From contig NZ_JAQGLB010000004.1 of assembly GCF_027853965.1 (NCBI RefSeq), positions 62,001-126,000 of the forward strand: a DNA stretch of 64,000 bases, written 5' to 3'. The number at the start of each line of letters is the position of its first letter. Positions within the stretch are counted from its first letter, which is position 1. The notes under the pieces were generated by a model that worked only from the letters and a program-made list of their open reading frames with translations, ran no database searches and was not told where the DNA came from. This document shows positions 22,168 through 30,656 of this stretch, one piece after another. The stretch comes from Saccharopolyspora indica (GTDB lineage Bacteria; Actinomycetota; Actinomycetes; Mycobacteriales; Pseudonocardiaceae). The position numbers were made by a program, and so were the translations under genes.

Positions 22168-23493
22168 CTACGCCGTATCGGGAGACGGGGCCTGCGGTCC
22201 CGGCACGCTGCGCTGCGGCACGGTGCCGAACGTGCGGACCAGCTCCATCTCCTCGGTCAGCGTGTTGGCCAACCGGCGGACGCCCTCGCGGATCCGCTCC
22301 GGCGTCGGGTAGCAGTAGGACAACCGCATCTGGCGGCTGCCGAACCCACCGCGGTAGAAGCCGGTTCCGGAGACGTAGGCGACCCGCTGGGTCACCGCCC
22401 GCGGCAGCATCGCCTTGGTGTCCACGCCTTCCGGAGTGGTCAGCCAGACGAAGAAGCCGCCGTCCGGCCGGGTCCACGTGCAGCCCGCGGGCATGTACTG
22501 CTCCAGGGCGCTGAGCATCGCGTCGCGACGCTCCCGGTACTGCTCCTGGAAGATCTTGATCTGCCCCTGCCAGTCGTGCGTGCTCAGGTAGCGCGACACG
22601 ATCATCTGGTTCAGCGTGGGCGGGCACAGGGTCGCCGACTCGGCGGTCAGCACCAGCTTCTCGCGGATCGCGTGCGGCGCGAGCACCCAGCCGACCCGCA
22701 GGCCGGAGGCGAAGGTCTTGGAGAACGAGCCGAGGTAGACCACGTTGTCGGCGTCCATGCTGCGCAGCGCGGGCAGCGCCTTGCCGTCGAAGCCCAGCAG
22801 GCCGTACGGGTTGTCCTCGACCACGAGGATGCCGTGCTGGGCGCAGATCTCCAGGATCTCGGCGCGCCGCGGCAGGGCCAGCGTGATGCCGCCCGGGTTG
22901 TGGAAGTTCGGGATCGTGTAGAGGAACTTGATCCGCTTGCCCTGCGCGGTCACGTCCGCGATGGCCTGGCGCAGCGCGGCCGGGTCGAGGCCGTCGTCGT
23001 CCATCGCCACGTGGACCACCTCGGCCTGGTACGCGGCGAAGGAACCGAGCGCGCCGACGTAGGACGGGCCCTCGGCGAGGATGACGTCACCGGGGTCGCA
23101 GAAGATCCGGGTGACCATGTCCAGGGCCATCTGGGAGCCCGAGGTGACCACCACGTCGTCCGGGTGCGCGGAGATGCCCTCCAGCGCCATGACGTCGCAG
23201 ATCTGCTCGCGGAGCTCCGGCACGCCGTGGGCGGAGCCGTACTGCAGCGCCACCTGCCCGTCCTCGGACACCAGGCGCGCCACCTCGGCGGCCAGCGAGT
23301 CCAGCGGGAGCGCCGCCAGGTTCGGCATGCCGCCGGCCAGCGAGACCACCTCGGGGCGGCTGGCGACGGCGAAGAGAGCTCGGATCTCGGAAGCGGTCAT
23401 CCCTGCGGTCCGCTCGGCGTAGTGCGCCCGGTACGCGTCCAGGTTGCGTGCGGGCTTCTCCGGCGGGTTCGGCTGACTTCCGTGATCCGTCAT
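22168..23493 (-). CDS. PLP-dependent aminotransferase, class I/II
   Basis: 441 residues from ATG 23493 (MTDHGSQPNPPEKPARNLDAY). The open frame runs to 23634 without a better start. It is a fold-type I aminotransferase. SLAGGMPNLAALPLD is near residue 50, the cofactor-phosphate and ring contacts are in VTSGSQMALDMV and VVEDNPYGLL, and the PLP lysine is in GSFSKTFASGLRVGW. RMRLSYCYPT-type arginine residues near the C-terminus bind the carboxylate. It resembles 2-aminoadipate/LysN and MocR-type aminotransferases without the DNA-binding domain. The exact substrate cannot be told. It is divergent from the GNAT gene and may be co-transcribed with the ddl-like gene. Confidence 0.85.
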   Translation of the reverse strand: MTDHGSQPNPPEKPARNLDAYRAHYAERTAGMTASEIRALFAVASRPEVVSLAGGMPNLAALPLDSLAAEVARLVSEDGQVALQYGSAHGVPELREQICDVMALEGISAHPDDVVVTSGSQMALDMVTRIFCDPGDVILAEGPSYVGALGSFAAYQAEVVHVAMDDDGLDPAALRQAIADVTAQGKRIKFLYTIPNFHNPGGITLALPRRAEILEICAQHGILVVEDNPYGLLGFDGKALPALRSMDADNVVYLGSFSKTFASGLRVGWVLAPHAIREKLVLTAESATLCPPTLNQMIVSRYLSTHDWQGQIKIFQEQYRERRDAMLSALEQYMPAGCTWTRPDGGFFVWLTTPEGVDTKAMLPRAVTQRVAYVSGTGFYRGGFGSRQMRLSYCYPTPERIREGVRRLANTLTEEMELVRTFGTVPQRSVPGPQAPSPDTA

Positions 23494-23753
23494 ATCGCGC
23501 TCCGGTTCGGTTGTGCGCACTGCTCGTTCCCGGGCCAGCCCGGGAACGATTCCGGCGATTCTATAGGTCCTATCGTCGGGACCCCGCTCAGATGTAACGA
23601 GCGCCTCGAACAAACCGACCCGTCGGTAACCCATCTCACCCCATCGGGTCGCTGTCGGTGCTCGGTGGAGCTTCCGGTGCCGGGGCGCGGGCGCTTATCC
23701 TGGCCACATTCCCGCCGGTGGTGCGGGTTCGTGCGGGTTCTCCAGGAGGTCAG

Positions 23754-24380
23754 GTGTCGCGACGTGTCGTCGGCGTCACGCTGGACAACCTCGACGACCT
23801 GCCCAAGCGGTGTCGCCGGTGCGTCTTCTGGGAGCTCGCGCCGCACATCCGGGAGCAGGCCGAGGAGTTCGGCGAGACCGAGCTGGAGAAGGAGGCCTGG
23901 GTCTCCAGCGTGCTGCTGGAGTGGGGCTCCTGCGGCCGCATCATCTACGTCGACGGCGTTCCGGCGGGCTACGCGATGTACGCCCCGCCTGCCGCCGTGC
24001 CCCGTGCGGCGGCCTTCCCCACTGCCCCGGTCAGCGCGGACGCGGTGCTGCTGACCGCGCTGCACGTGCTGCCGGAGTTCGAGCACGGCGGCCTGGGCCG
24101 GGTGCTGGTGCAGAACGTGGCGAAGGATCTGACGCGCCGCGGCGTCAAGGCCGTGGAGGCCTTCGGAGACCTGCAGGGCACCGCTGAGAGCTGCGTGATC
24201 CCGGCCGGGTTCCTGCAGCAGGTCGGGTTCAAGACGGTCCGCCAGCACCCGAAGTGGCCGCGGATGCGCCTGGAGCTGCGCACGGCGATCTCCTGGAAGG
24301 AAGACGTCGAAGCAGCCCTCGAACGCCTGCTCAGCTCGGTGACCATCAAGACCGCGGAGCCGGTCGTCGGCGGAGCCTGA
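23754..24380 (+). CDS. GNAT family N-acetyltransferase
   Basis: 208 residues from GTG 23754, with AGGAGG six bases upstream; the open frame extends to 23658 without support. The N-terminal part has RCRRCVFWELAP, which resembles a metal or Cys motif conserved in this orthologue group. The acetyl-CoA binding loop is LPEFEHGGLGRVLVQNVAKDL near residues 125-145. Rv3916c has the same place next to cwlM in M. tuberculosis. The acceptor is unknown. Confidence 0.85.
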   Translation: MSRRVVGVTLDNLDDLPKRCRRCVFWELAPHIREQAEEFGETELEKEAWVSSVLLEWGSCGRIIYVDGVPAGYAMYAPPAAVPRAAAFPTAPVSADAVLLTALHVLPEFEHGGLGRVLVQNVAKDLTRRGVKAVEAFGDLQGTAESCVIPAGFLQQVGFKTVRQHPKWPRMRLELRTAISWKEDVEAALERLLSSVTIKTAEPVVGGA

Positions 24381-24428
24381 TCGGCACATCGCCAAGTCGA
24401 CAAATCGACCTGGACTGCCACCTGCTGC

Positions 24429-24472
24429 GCGATTTCAATTGAAATCAGCCGTCTGACTTCAATTGAAATCGC
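24429..24472. repeat. Nested palindromes between convergent genes
   Basis: Two copies of GATTTCAATTGAAATC-type palindromes, 24429-24446 and 24455-24472, are inverted relative to each other with one mismatch and an 8-base loop. They can form one long hairpin between GNAT (plus) and cwlM (minus), and probably terminate transcription. A degenerate half-copy with a GTCGAC centre lies near 24395-24412. Confidence 0.7.
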
Positions 24473-24483
24473 GAATTCGCAGG

Positions 24484-25632
24484 TCAGGCGCCTTCTGCTC
24501 GGGCCAGTTCGTGGCGGAGGAGGTCGTCGAAGGTGAAGGTGCCGGTCGGCTGGTCGTCCTTGCCCAGCAGGTACAGGCGCTTCACCGCGACCAGCAGGCC
24601 TTCGGCGATGACGTCGCGGAAGGCCGGGTCCAGCAGGCGGGAGCGGTCGCGGGCGTTGGTCAGGTAGCCCAGCTCCATGCGCACCGCGGGCATCCGGGTC
24701 AGGCGCAGCACGTCCCAGGTCTTGGCCTGGGTGTGGCAGTCCCGCAGCCCCGTCCGCGCGACGATCTCGCGCTGCAGGAAGCCCGCCAGGGCCTCCCCCA
24801 CCGTCGAGGTGGTGCCGTTGCCGGTGCCGAAGTGGAAGCTCGCCACGCCCTCGGCCAGCGGCGAGTGGTTGGCGTCGATGTGCAGCGACAGGAACATGTC
24901 CGCGCCCGCCTCGTTGGCGAACCCGGCGCGGTCGGCGTCCGGCGGGCAGGCGTTGGGCCCGCGGGTGATCAGCGCTTCCATGCCGGTGGCCACCATCCGG
25001 CCCTCCAGCCGGCGGGCCAGGTCCCAGGTGAGGTCGGCCTCGCACACGTCGCCGATGCAGGCGCCGCGGTCCGCGCCGCCGTGACCCGGGTCGATCACGA
25101 TGCGCTTGCCGCGCAGCCGCGGCCCGGCGCGGCGCACCTTCTCCTGCTCGCGCAGGTACACCGGGCGGCCACCGCGGACCTTCGGCGCGAGCTGCCGCAG
25201 CGCCCGCAGCGTGCCGGGCCCGCAGATGCCGTCGGGGTTCAGGCCGTACTCGCGCTGGAAGCTGCGCAGCGCCTGCTCGGTCTCGCGGCCGAAGATGCCG
25301 TCCGGGCGGCCGGCGTCGAAGCCCAGCTCCAGCAGCCGCTCCTGCAGCGCGAACACGTCGTCGCCGCTGATCGGCTTGGACACCAGGAACGCCAGCGACC
25401 GGTCGCCGAGCCGCCAGCGGGCCTCGGTGAGCGCGCGGTAGGTCGCCGGGCCCACCACGCCGTCGGTGATCAGCCCGCGTTGTTGCTGGAAGACCCGAAC
25501 CGCCTGTTCCACCGCGTCGTCGAACAGCGCCGGATCCGTCCGGCCGTTGGCCGCCAGCAGACCCAGCGCTGCAAGGGTGTTCCTGATCTCGGCAACGGCC
25601 GGACCGACGTCACCGCGGTGGAGCAGCTGCAT
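24484..25632 (-). CDS. cwlM: CwlM-like N-acetylmuramoyl-L-alanine amidase homologue
   Basis: 382 residues from ATG 25632, with GAGGAG just upstream. Two peptidoglycan-binding-1 repeats cover about residues 1-75 and 85-160, with QQQRGLITDGVVGPATYRAL and REYGLNPDGICGPGTLRAL. The Amidase_3 domain follows: VIDPGHGGADRG carries the first zinc His, VCEADLTWDLA the Glu, SLHIDANHSP the second His, and MELGYLTN the catalytic Glu. There is no signal peptide, which agrees with M. tuberculosis CwlM, a cytoplasmic regulator of MurA. Unlike a pure pseudoenzyme, all zinc-site residues look intact. It lies in the cwlM-trxA-trxB order known from Rv3915-Rv3913. Confidence 0.88.
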   Translation of the reverse strand: MQLLHRGDVGPAVAEIRNTLAALGLLAANGRTDPALFDDAVEQAVRVFQQQRGLITDGVVGPATYRALTEARWRLGDRSLAFLVSKPISGDDVFALQERLLELGFDAGRPDGIFGRETEQALRSFQREYGLNPDGICGPGTLRALRQLAPKVRGGRPVYLREQEKVRRAGPRLRGKRIVIDPGHGGADRGACIGDVCEADLTWDLARRLEGRMVATGMEALITRGPNACPPDADRAGFANEAGADMFLSLHIDANHSPLAEGVASFHFGTGNGTTSTVGEALAGFLQREIVARTGLRDCHTQAKTWDVLRLTRMPAVRMELGYLTNARDRSRLLDPAFRDVIAEGLLVAVKRLYLLGKDDQPTGTFTFDDLLRHELARAEGA

Positions 25633-25847
25633 GCACTCCTCGCTCGATTCAGGCGCCGGGTGCACCGGCGCGGAGGATGGTCGGGTACGTCCCGCTGTCC
25701 CGCTCGCGTGGCGGGCCGCAGAACACGAACCCGTCGGGTAATTGTGCCTTGTGCGCCGGGACTCGGCGCTGCGGCCCACGGCCACCGGGCGGACGTGCGA
25801 CAACGGTGCGTGGGTGCGCGATCTCTCCTGGTGCGCAAAAACACGAT

Positions 25848-25881
25848 CCCGCCGTCACTGTCATATCGACATGACGGCGGG
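25848..25881 (-). terminator. Hairpin after trxA
   Basis: A CCCGCCGTCA stem of 10 bp with a nested TGTC/GACA stem lies 37 bases downstream of the trxA stop. No long T-run follows. It probably separates trxBA from cwlM. Confidence 0.6.
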
Positions 25882-25917
25882 ACCGCGTTATTCGGTTGCG
25901 TCAGATGGAGTCCGATT

Positions 25918-26244
25918 TCACAGGTAGTCGGCGAGGTCGGACAGCAGCGCGGCCTTCGGCTTGGCGCCGACGATCTGCTTGACCGGCTCGCCGTCCTTGA
26001 ACAGCAGCAGGGTCGGCACCGACATCACCTGGTAGTCGCGCGAGACGCTGGGGTTCTGGTCGATGTCCAGCTTGGCGATGGTGATCTTGTCGCCGTGCTC
26101 GGCGGCGATCTCCTCCAGCACCGGGGCGACCATCTTGCACGGGCCGCACCAGGTGGCCCAGAAGTCCACGAGCACGGGCTTGTCGCTCTTCAGGACGTCG
26201 GCCTCGAAGCTGTCCTTCGTGACGGTCACGGTGTTGCCGGCCAT
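25918..26244 (-). CDS. trxA: Thioredoxin
   Basis: A 108-residue thioredoxin with the active site WCGPC at residues 32-36 ([17 protein letters not shown]). The cis-proline is in [12 protein letters not shown]. Length and order match the standard fold. It reduces protein disulfides in the cytoplasm using electrons from TrxB. It starts at ATG 26244, 25 bases after trxB, so the two are surely one operon. SigM, encoded upstream, controls redox genes in relatives. Confidence 0.98.
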   Translation of the reverse strand: MAGNTVTVTKDSFEADVLKSDKPVLVDFWATWCGPCKMVAPVLEEIAAEHGDKITIAKLDIDQNPSVSRDYQVMSVPTLLLFKDGEPVKQIVGAKPKAALLSDLADYL

Positions 26245-26269
26245 TTCATCTCCCTCTTGTTGAGTCAGC

Positions 26270-27256
26270 TCAGTTCGCCGGGCCGTATCCGCCGCCGACG
26301 AGCTCGGCGACGGTTTCGGCGGCGGGCGTGTCGTGCTCGGCGAGCCAGCGCTCGGCGTCGATGGCGGCGGAGCAGCCCGAACCGGCGGCGGTGATGGCCT
26401 GCCGGTAGGTGTGGTCCACCAGGTCGCCCGCGGCGAACACGCCGGGGATCCCGGTGTGCGTGGTGGGCTGCTGGACCTGCACGTAGCCCTCGTCGTCGAC
26501 GGTGACCTGGTCGCGCACCAGCTGGCTGCGCGGGTCGTGGCCGATGGCCACGAACATGCCCGCCACGGCCAGCTCGGAGGTCTCGCCGGTGACCGTGTCG
26601 CGCAGCTTGAGCGCGCTGACGCTGCCGTCGCCGACGACCTCGGTGACCGCCTTGTTGGTCAGCCACTTGATCTTCTCGTTGGCGCGGGCGCGCTCGAGCA
26701 TGATCTTGGAAGCGCGGAACTCCTCGCGGCGGTGGATGATCGTCACCGAGCGCGCGAAGCGGGTCAGGAAGGTGGCCTCCTCCATCGCCGAGTCACCGCC
26801 GCCGATCACGGCGATGTCCTGGTCGCGGAAGAAGAAGCCGTCGCAGGTCGCGCAGGCCGACACGCCGTGGCCGAGCAGCCGCTCCTCACCCGGAACACCC
26901 AGGTAGCGGGCGGCGGCGCCCATGGCCAGGATGACCGCCTTCGCGCGGTACTCCACGCCGTTGGCCAGCACGGTCTTGACCTCGCCTTCGAGGTCGAGGC
27001 GCTCCACGTCCTCGGCGCGCAGCTCGGCGCCGAAGCGCTCGGCCTGGGAACGCATCTGCTCCATCAGGTCGGGACCCATGATCCCGTCCTTGAACCCGGG
27101 GTAGTTCTCCACGTCGGTGGTGGTCATCAGCGCACCGCCGAACTGGGTTCCCTCGAAGATCAGTGGTTCGAGCTCCGCCCGCGCGGCGTACACCGCTGCG
27201 GTGTACCCGGCCGGGCCCGAGCCCACGATGATCACGTTGCGGACGTCGCCAGTCAC
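26270..27256 (-). CDS. trxB: Thioredoxin-disulfide reductase
   Basis: 328 residues from GTG 27256, with AAGGGG upstream; the open frame extends to 27313. The FAD-binding motif is [14 protein letters not shown]. The redox-active CATC is in [13 protein letters not shown], and the NADPH loop is [14 protein letters not shown]. The second FAD motif [16 protein letters not shown] is near the C-terminus. It transfers electrons from NADPH to thioredoxin. It lies downstream of the sigM/anti-sigma pair. Confidence 0.98.
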   Translation of the reverse strand: MTGDVRNVIIVGSGPAGYTAAVYAARAELEPLIFEGTQFGGALMTTTDVENYPGFKDGIMGPDLMEQMRSQAERFGAELRAEDVERLDLEGEVKTVLANGVEYRAKAVILAMGAAARYLGVPGEERLLGHGVSACATCDGFFFRDQDIAVIGGGDSAMEEATFLTRFARSVTIIHRREEFRASKIMLERARANEKIKWLTNKAVTEVVGDGSVSALKLRDTVTGETSELAVAGMFVAIGHDPRSQLVRDQVTVDDEGYVQVQQPTTHTGIPGVFAAGDLVDHTYRQAITAAGSGCSAAIDAERWLAEHDTPAAETVAELVGGGYGPAN

Positions 27257-27422
27257 CGCGCCCCTTCCGTCGTAGCGTCCCCGCCGCGCTCGGCGCGCGA
27301 CCGTATCCGGCACAACGCGATCCTATTCGGCTCTGTTCCCGATCACGGGCAGCCGGTGCTCCAGGGCACAGCGAAGCGCCCCGTTCCGCCGGGAAGGGGC
27401 TGGGAGGCGACGGTCGGGCTCT

Positions 27423-27444
27423 GCCGATTTCGCGCGAAATCGGC
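27423..27444. repeat. 22-bp perfect palindrome
   Basis: Arms GCCGATTTCGC and complement. Same CGATTT/AAATCG core as the repeats at 9378 and 27458. It lies in the gap between the anti-sigma gene and trxB. Confidence 0.8.
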
Positions 27445-27457
27445 GTCGGGCACGCGT

Positions 27458-27493
27458 GTGAGGTGGCGATTTCGCGCGAAATCGCCACCTCAC
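27458..27493. repeat. 36-bp perfect palindrome
   Basis: A perfect 36-bp palindrome whose left arm starts GTGAGGTGGCGATTT and whose centre is CGCGCG. It begins 13 bases after the previous palindrome and 10 bases after the anti-sigma gene ends. Probably terminator-like, but unusually long and exact. Confidence 0.85.
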
Positions 27494-27503
27494 CGAGCGC
27501 GGG

Positions 27504-28301
27504 CTAGCCGCCGAAGGTGCTGTCGGAGATCTTGGCCGGGTTGTCCGGACCGCAGTCCGGGGCGACCGCTAAAAGCCGGAACTCGCCCGCCATGCCGGTT
27601 GGCAGGACCATCAGCTGGGCCGGTCTGCCGTCGAGCGTGATCTCCCGCGCGCCGATCGGTTTGCCGCTGGTCACGCCGTTGGCCTGCAAGCAGCCGAGGA
27701 GCTGCTGCGGATCGCTGAGCGAGCCGAGGTACTGCTTGCTGCTGAGCGCCTCGGCGAACTGCTGGCCGTTGAGGTCGACCTGGTCGCCCTGCAGCGCCAG
27801 CGGTGGTTTCGCGCTCGGTGCCGGGCTCGGCGGTTGCTGGGCCTGCGGCGCCGAGGTCTCGGTGTTGGCGGGCAGCACCGAGAACACCACGGCAGCCGCC
27901 GCGGCGGCGACGCCGACCACCCCGGCACCGAGGGTGAAGCGCCGGCGGCGGCGCTGCTTCGCCGCCGCGAAGTCGATCACCTGACCGCCCTGCTCGGCGG
28001 CCGGAGCGGCCGGAACCGCGGGCTGCTGCTGCTCGGCCCAGGCCCGGACCTCGTTCTCCAGCGCCGCGTCGATGCGAGCCGAGACGTCGTCCGGGATCGT
28101 CAGCGGCGGCAGCTCTGAAAGGTCCGCGCTGGTGGCGTCCAACGCCGCCAGGATCTCCCTTGCCTCCGGGTCGTTCTGGACCTGGCCGCGGAGCTCCTCG
28201 GCCGTCTGCTCGTCCAGCACCCCCGCGTGGAGATCGGCTAGCAGGTCCAGAGACCACGGTGGCCCCTGCGGCGCCCCCGTGCGCCGGTGTTCGCCACTCA
28301 T
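27504..28301 (-). CDS. Anti-sigma-M factor-like membrane protein
   Basis: 265 residues starting at ATG 28301, overlapping the sigM stop as ATGA. The N-terminal cytosolic part (1-120) has LDLLADLHAGVLDEQTAEEL, with no HxxxCxxC zinc motif. A single membrane segment is at about 122-145 (FTLGAGVVGVAAAAAAVVF). The extracytoplasmic part is Pro-rich and then folded, with two cysteines (LLGCLQANG, APDCGPDN) that might form a disulfide. This is the layout of RsmA (Rv3912), the partner of SigM. It should hold SigM at the membrane until a signal arrives; the signal is unknown. Confidence 0.85.
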   Translation of the reverse strand: MSGEHRRTGAPQGPPWSLDLLADLHAGVLDEQTAEELRGQVQNDPEAREILAALDATSADLSELPPLTIPDDVSARIDAALENEVRAWAEQQQPAVPAAPAAEQGGQVIDFAAAKQRRRRRFTLGAGVVGVAAAAAAVVFSVLPANTETSAPQAQQPPSPAPSAKPPLALQGDQVDLNGQQFAEALSSKQYLGSLSDPQQLLGCLQANGVTSGKPIGAREITLDGRPAQLMVLPTGMAGEFRLLAVAPDCGPDNPAKISDSTFGG

Positions 28302-28906
28302 CGTCCCTCCCGTCGACGCATGGCCATCGCGTCATCTGGGACGTTCGCATCTGCACTTGGGTTCCGCAGGTGTCCCAGAAGTTTGGCGAGCTTGGCCCGT
28401 CCCCGTGCGCAACGGCTCTTCACGGTGCCGTCGGCAATGCCCAAGATCGACGCCGTTTCGGCCACCGAGTAGCCCTCGACGTCCACCAGCACGATCGCCG
28501 ACCGCTGATCTTCGGGGAGTTCGGCCAGCGCGTCCTGGACCGCCATCTTGGTGTCCTGCTCGGCGATGGCGTCGCGGGGCACGGCGGGCTCGGCGGGACC
28601 GGTGTCCGGCAGCGGCACGGTCGGGCGGGCCTGCCTGCGCCGGATGCGGTCCAGGCACGCGTTCACCACGATCCGGTGCAGCCAGGTGGTCACCTGGGAC
28701 TCGGCGCGGAAGGACGAGGCGTTTCGGAAGGCCGAGATCATCGCGTCCTGAAGCGCGTCGGCGGCGTCTTCGTGGTCGCGCATGGTGCGCAGCGCAACAG
28801 CCCACAGCCGATCCCGATGTCGGCGGAAGAGCTCGGAGAACGCGTGCGGATCTCCGTTTGTATGCGCCGCGATGAGGTCGGCGTCCGATCTCACGGGGAC
28901 AGACAC
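28298..28906 (-). CDS. sigM: ECF RNA polymerase sigma factor SigM
   Basis: A 202-residue ECF sigma factor. Region 2 spans about 10-80, with DPHAFSELFRRHRDRLWAVA and the -10-recognising DHEDAADALQDAMISAFR. Region 4 has LPEDQRSAIVLVDVEGYSVAE followed by the helix-turn-helix ETASILGIADGTVKSRCARGRAKL. Synteny with Rv3911 (murJ upstream, anti-sigma and trxB downstream) supports SigM. It is translationally coupled to its anti-sigma gene and should drive envelope or redox stress genes. Confidence 0.93.
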   Translation of the reverse strand: MSVPVRSDADLIAAHTNGDPHAFSELFRRHRDRLWAVALRTMRDHEDAADALQDAMISAFRNASSFRAESQVTTWLHRIVVNACLDRIRRRQARPTVPLPDTGPAEPAVPRDAIAEQDTKMAVQDALAELPEDQRSAIVLVDVEGYSVAETASILGIADGTVKSRCARGRAKLAKLLGHLRNPSADANVPDDAMAMRRREGR

Positions 28907-28988
28907 GAGTCAGCACTTTACTGATCGTGAGTTCGAACATGGGCCACAACCCGTGTTCGGCCTCACGACCAGGCCGTGCTGCGTCGGA

Positions 28989-30557
28989 TCAGGCCGCGCT
29001 GCCGGTCACCTTCACCTCGTTGATCCGGGCGCCGAACCCGCCGCCGCTGGACGGCAGCTGGGTGATCAGGACCAGGATCTCCTGGGACGCCGAGTCGGGG
29101 CTCAGCTTGATCGTGGTCTGCCCCGCGGCCAGCACGCCCTGGCCGATCACCTTGGTGTCGCCCAGGTTCTGCGTTCCGTTGACCTGCCGGACCTCCACCT
29201 TGGCGCCCGCGCTCGGCGAGTCGATGACGAGCTCCTGCAGGACCGACGGGTGGGCGAGCGTGAGCACCGCGCCGGTGCCGTTGCTGATGCCGCCCGGGCC
29301 CAGCTGCTGCCGGTAGTCCGCCGTCGCCCAGTAGGTCCCCGTGTCGCCGTCGAACAGGTACGGGACGCGGCCCGGGGTGTCCGGGGTGCCGTTGGTGTTG
29401 TACGACTCCGCGCCGGTGATCTGCACCGGGCTGGCCGGCGGCGGGGCCTGTTGCTCCTCGCTGCTCGCGGGGTTGCCGGTGCCGTCGAGCATCTCGCCGG
29501 TGGTGTTCCGGTTGGACTCGGTGAACACGCCGATCAGCGAGGTCGCGATCCAGGCGACCACCAGCAGCGTGGCCACCGCCAGCACGCCGACGCTGACCAT
29601 CAGCTTCTTGCGCTTGGCCTCGTCCGGCTTGGGATCCTCGCGCCGCCAGACTTCGTTGCTCTCGCTGCTCGAAGCCCCTTGACCGTTGGTGCTCGGCGTT
29701 TCGAAGGTGGCGTGCTGCTCCAGGACGCGCAGCACCGCGGCACCGGTGCGGACACCGCCGGTGGTGCCGGTGGCGTCCGGGTTGCCCAGCGCTCGCACGG
29801 CGACGGTGGACAGCTCCAGCGGCACGGTCGGCCGCAGCGTGCGCGGCGCGACGATGGTGCCGTCCGGTCCCGTGGGAGCGGTGGGCAGTCCTTCCGGCGC
29901 GTCGCCGAGCGCCCACCGCCCGGTGAGCAGCAGGTACAGCGCGGCACCCAGGCCGCGCACGTCATCGCTGGAGGTGGCCTTGGCCATCGGGCCGGGGAAG
30001 GCCATCCGGATCTCGCCGTCCGGCGTCACCCGGATCCGCTGCGGGTGATCGGCGCCGAGCACGAGACCGGCGTGGTGCGCCGCCTCGACCGCGGCGGCCA
30101 GCGGCTGCAGCAGCCGGGCCGCGGTGCCGGGCGGCAGCGGGCCTTCGGCGACCAGGTCGAGCAGATCGGTGCCGTGCGTCCACTCGGCGATCACGATGCC
30201 GAGGACGCCGTCCGGATCGTTCGAGGACTGGGTGACCACGTCGAGCACGCGGGCCACGCCGATGTGGTTGAAGGTGCTCGCGTGCATCGCGCGTTCCAGG
30301 GTGCGCCGCGCGTTGGACGCCGCCTCGGCCTCCGAGCGGTCGCCGACCAGGATCGTCAGCGCGACGTCGCGGCCCAGCACGCCGTCCTTTGCGCGCCAGA
30401 GCTGGGCGTTGCAGCGATCGTCCACGCCGACCTGGGAAAGGAGCCGGTATCGGCCGTGGTCCAACACCCGGCCCGGGGTCAGCGCCTGCTCGGCCGAACC
30501 CTCGTCGCCGGAATCGTCGCGGTCCGCAGCGATCTGCTCGGTGGGTTTGCTGGTCAC
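28989..30557 (-). CDS. Membrane pseudokinase, C-terminal half of mycobacterial MviN
   Basis: 522 residues from GTG 30557, with GAGGGAAG upstream. The N-terminal half is a protein kinase fold: GRYRLLSQVGVDDRCNAQLWRA stands for the glycine loop and DVALTILVG for the VAIK strand, but without the lysine. The catalytic HRD loop is replaced by GADHPQRIRVTPDG and there is no DFG. It must therefore be a pseudokinase. One membrane segment lies near 317-340 (LMVSVGVLAVATLLVVAWIA). The C-terminal extracellular part has a discoidin/F5-8C-like beta fold (YLFDGDTGTYWATADY). In M. tuberculosis these domains are fused to MurJ in Rv3910; here they are a separate gene 99 bases downstream of murJ. Confidence 0.88.
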   Translation of the reverse strand: MTSKPTEQIAADRDDSGDEGSAEQALTPGRVLDHGRYRLLSQVGVDDRCNAQLWRAKDGVLGRDVALTILVGDRSEAEAASNARRTLERAMHASTFNHIGVARVLDVVTQSSNDPDGVLGIVIAEWTHGTDLLDLVAEGPLPPGTAARLLQPLAAAVEAAHHAGLVLGADHPQRIRVTPDGEIRMAFPGPMAKATSSDDVRGLGAALYLLLTGRWALGDAPEGLPTAPTGPDGTIVAPRTLRPTVPLELSTVAVRALGNPDATGTTGGVRTGAAVLRVLEQHATFETPSTNGQGASSSESNEVWRREDPKPDEAKRKKLMVSVGVLAVATLLVVAWIATSLIGVFTESNRNTTGEMLDGTGNPASSEEQQAPPPASPVQITGAESYNTNGTPDTPGRVPYLFDGDTGTYWATADYRQQLGPGGISNGTGAVLTLAHPSVLQELVIDSPSAGAKVEVRQVNGTQNLGDTKVIGQGVLAAGQTTIKLSPDSASQEILVLITQLPSSGGGFGARINEVKVTGSAA

Positions 30558-30656
30558 CTTCCCTCTCCCGCTCCTCCCGGTCCGCAAGGGGATGCGTACC
30601 ACCCCTCTTCCCCGCACAGGAGGAGACTTCGACACCGAGGGTACGTGACGCGAATG

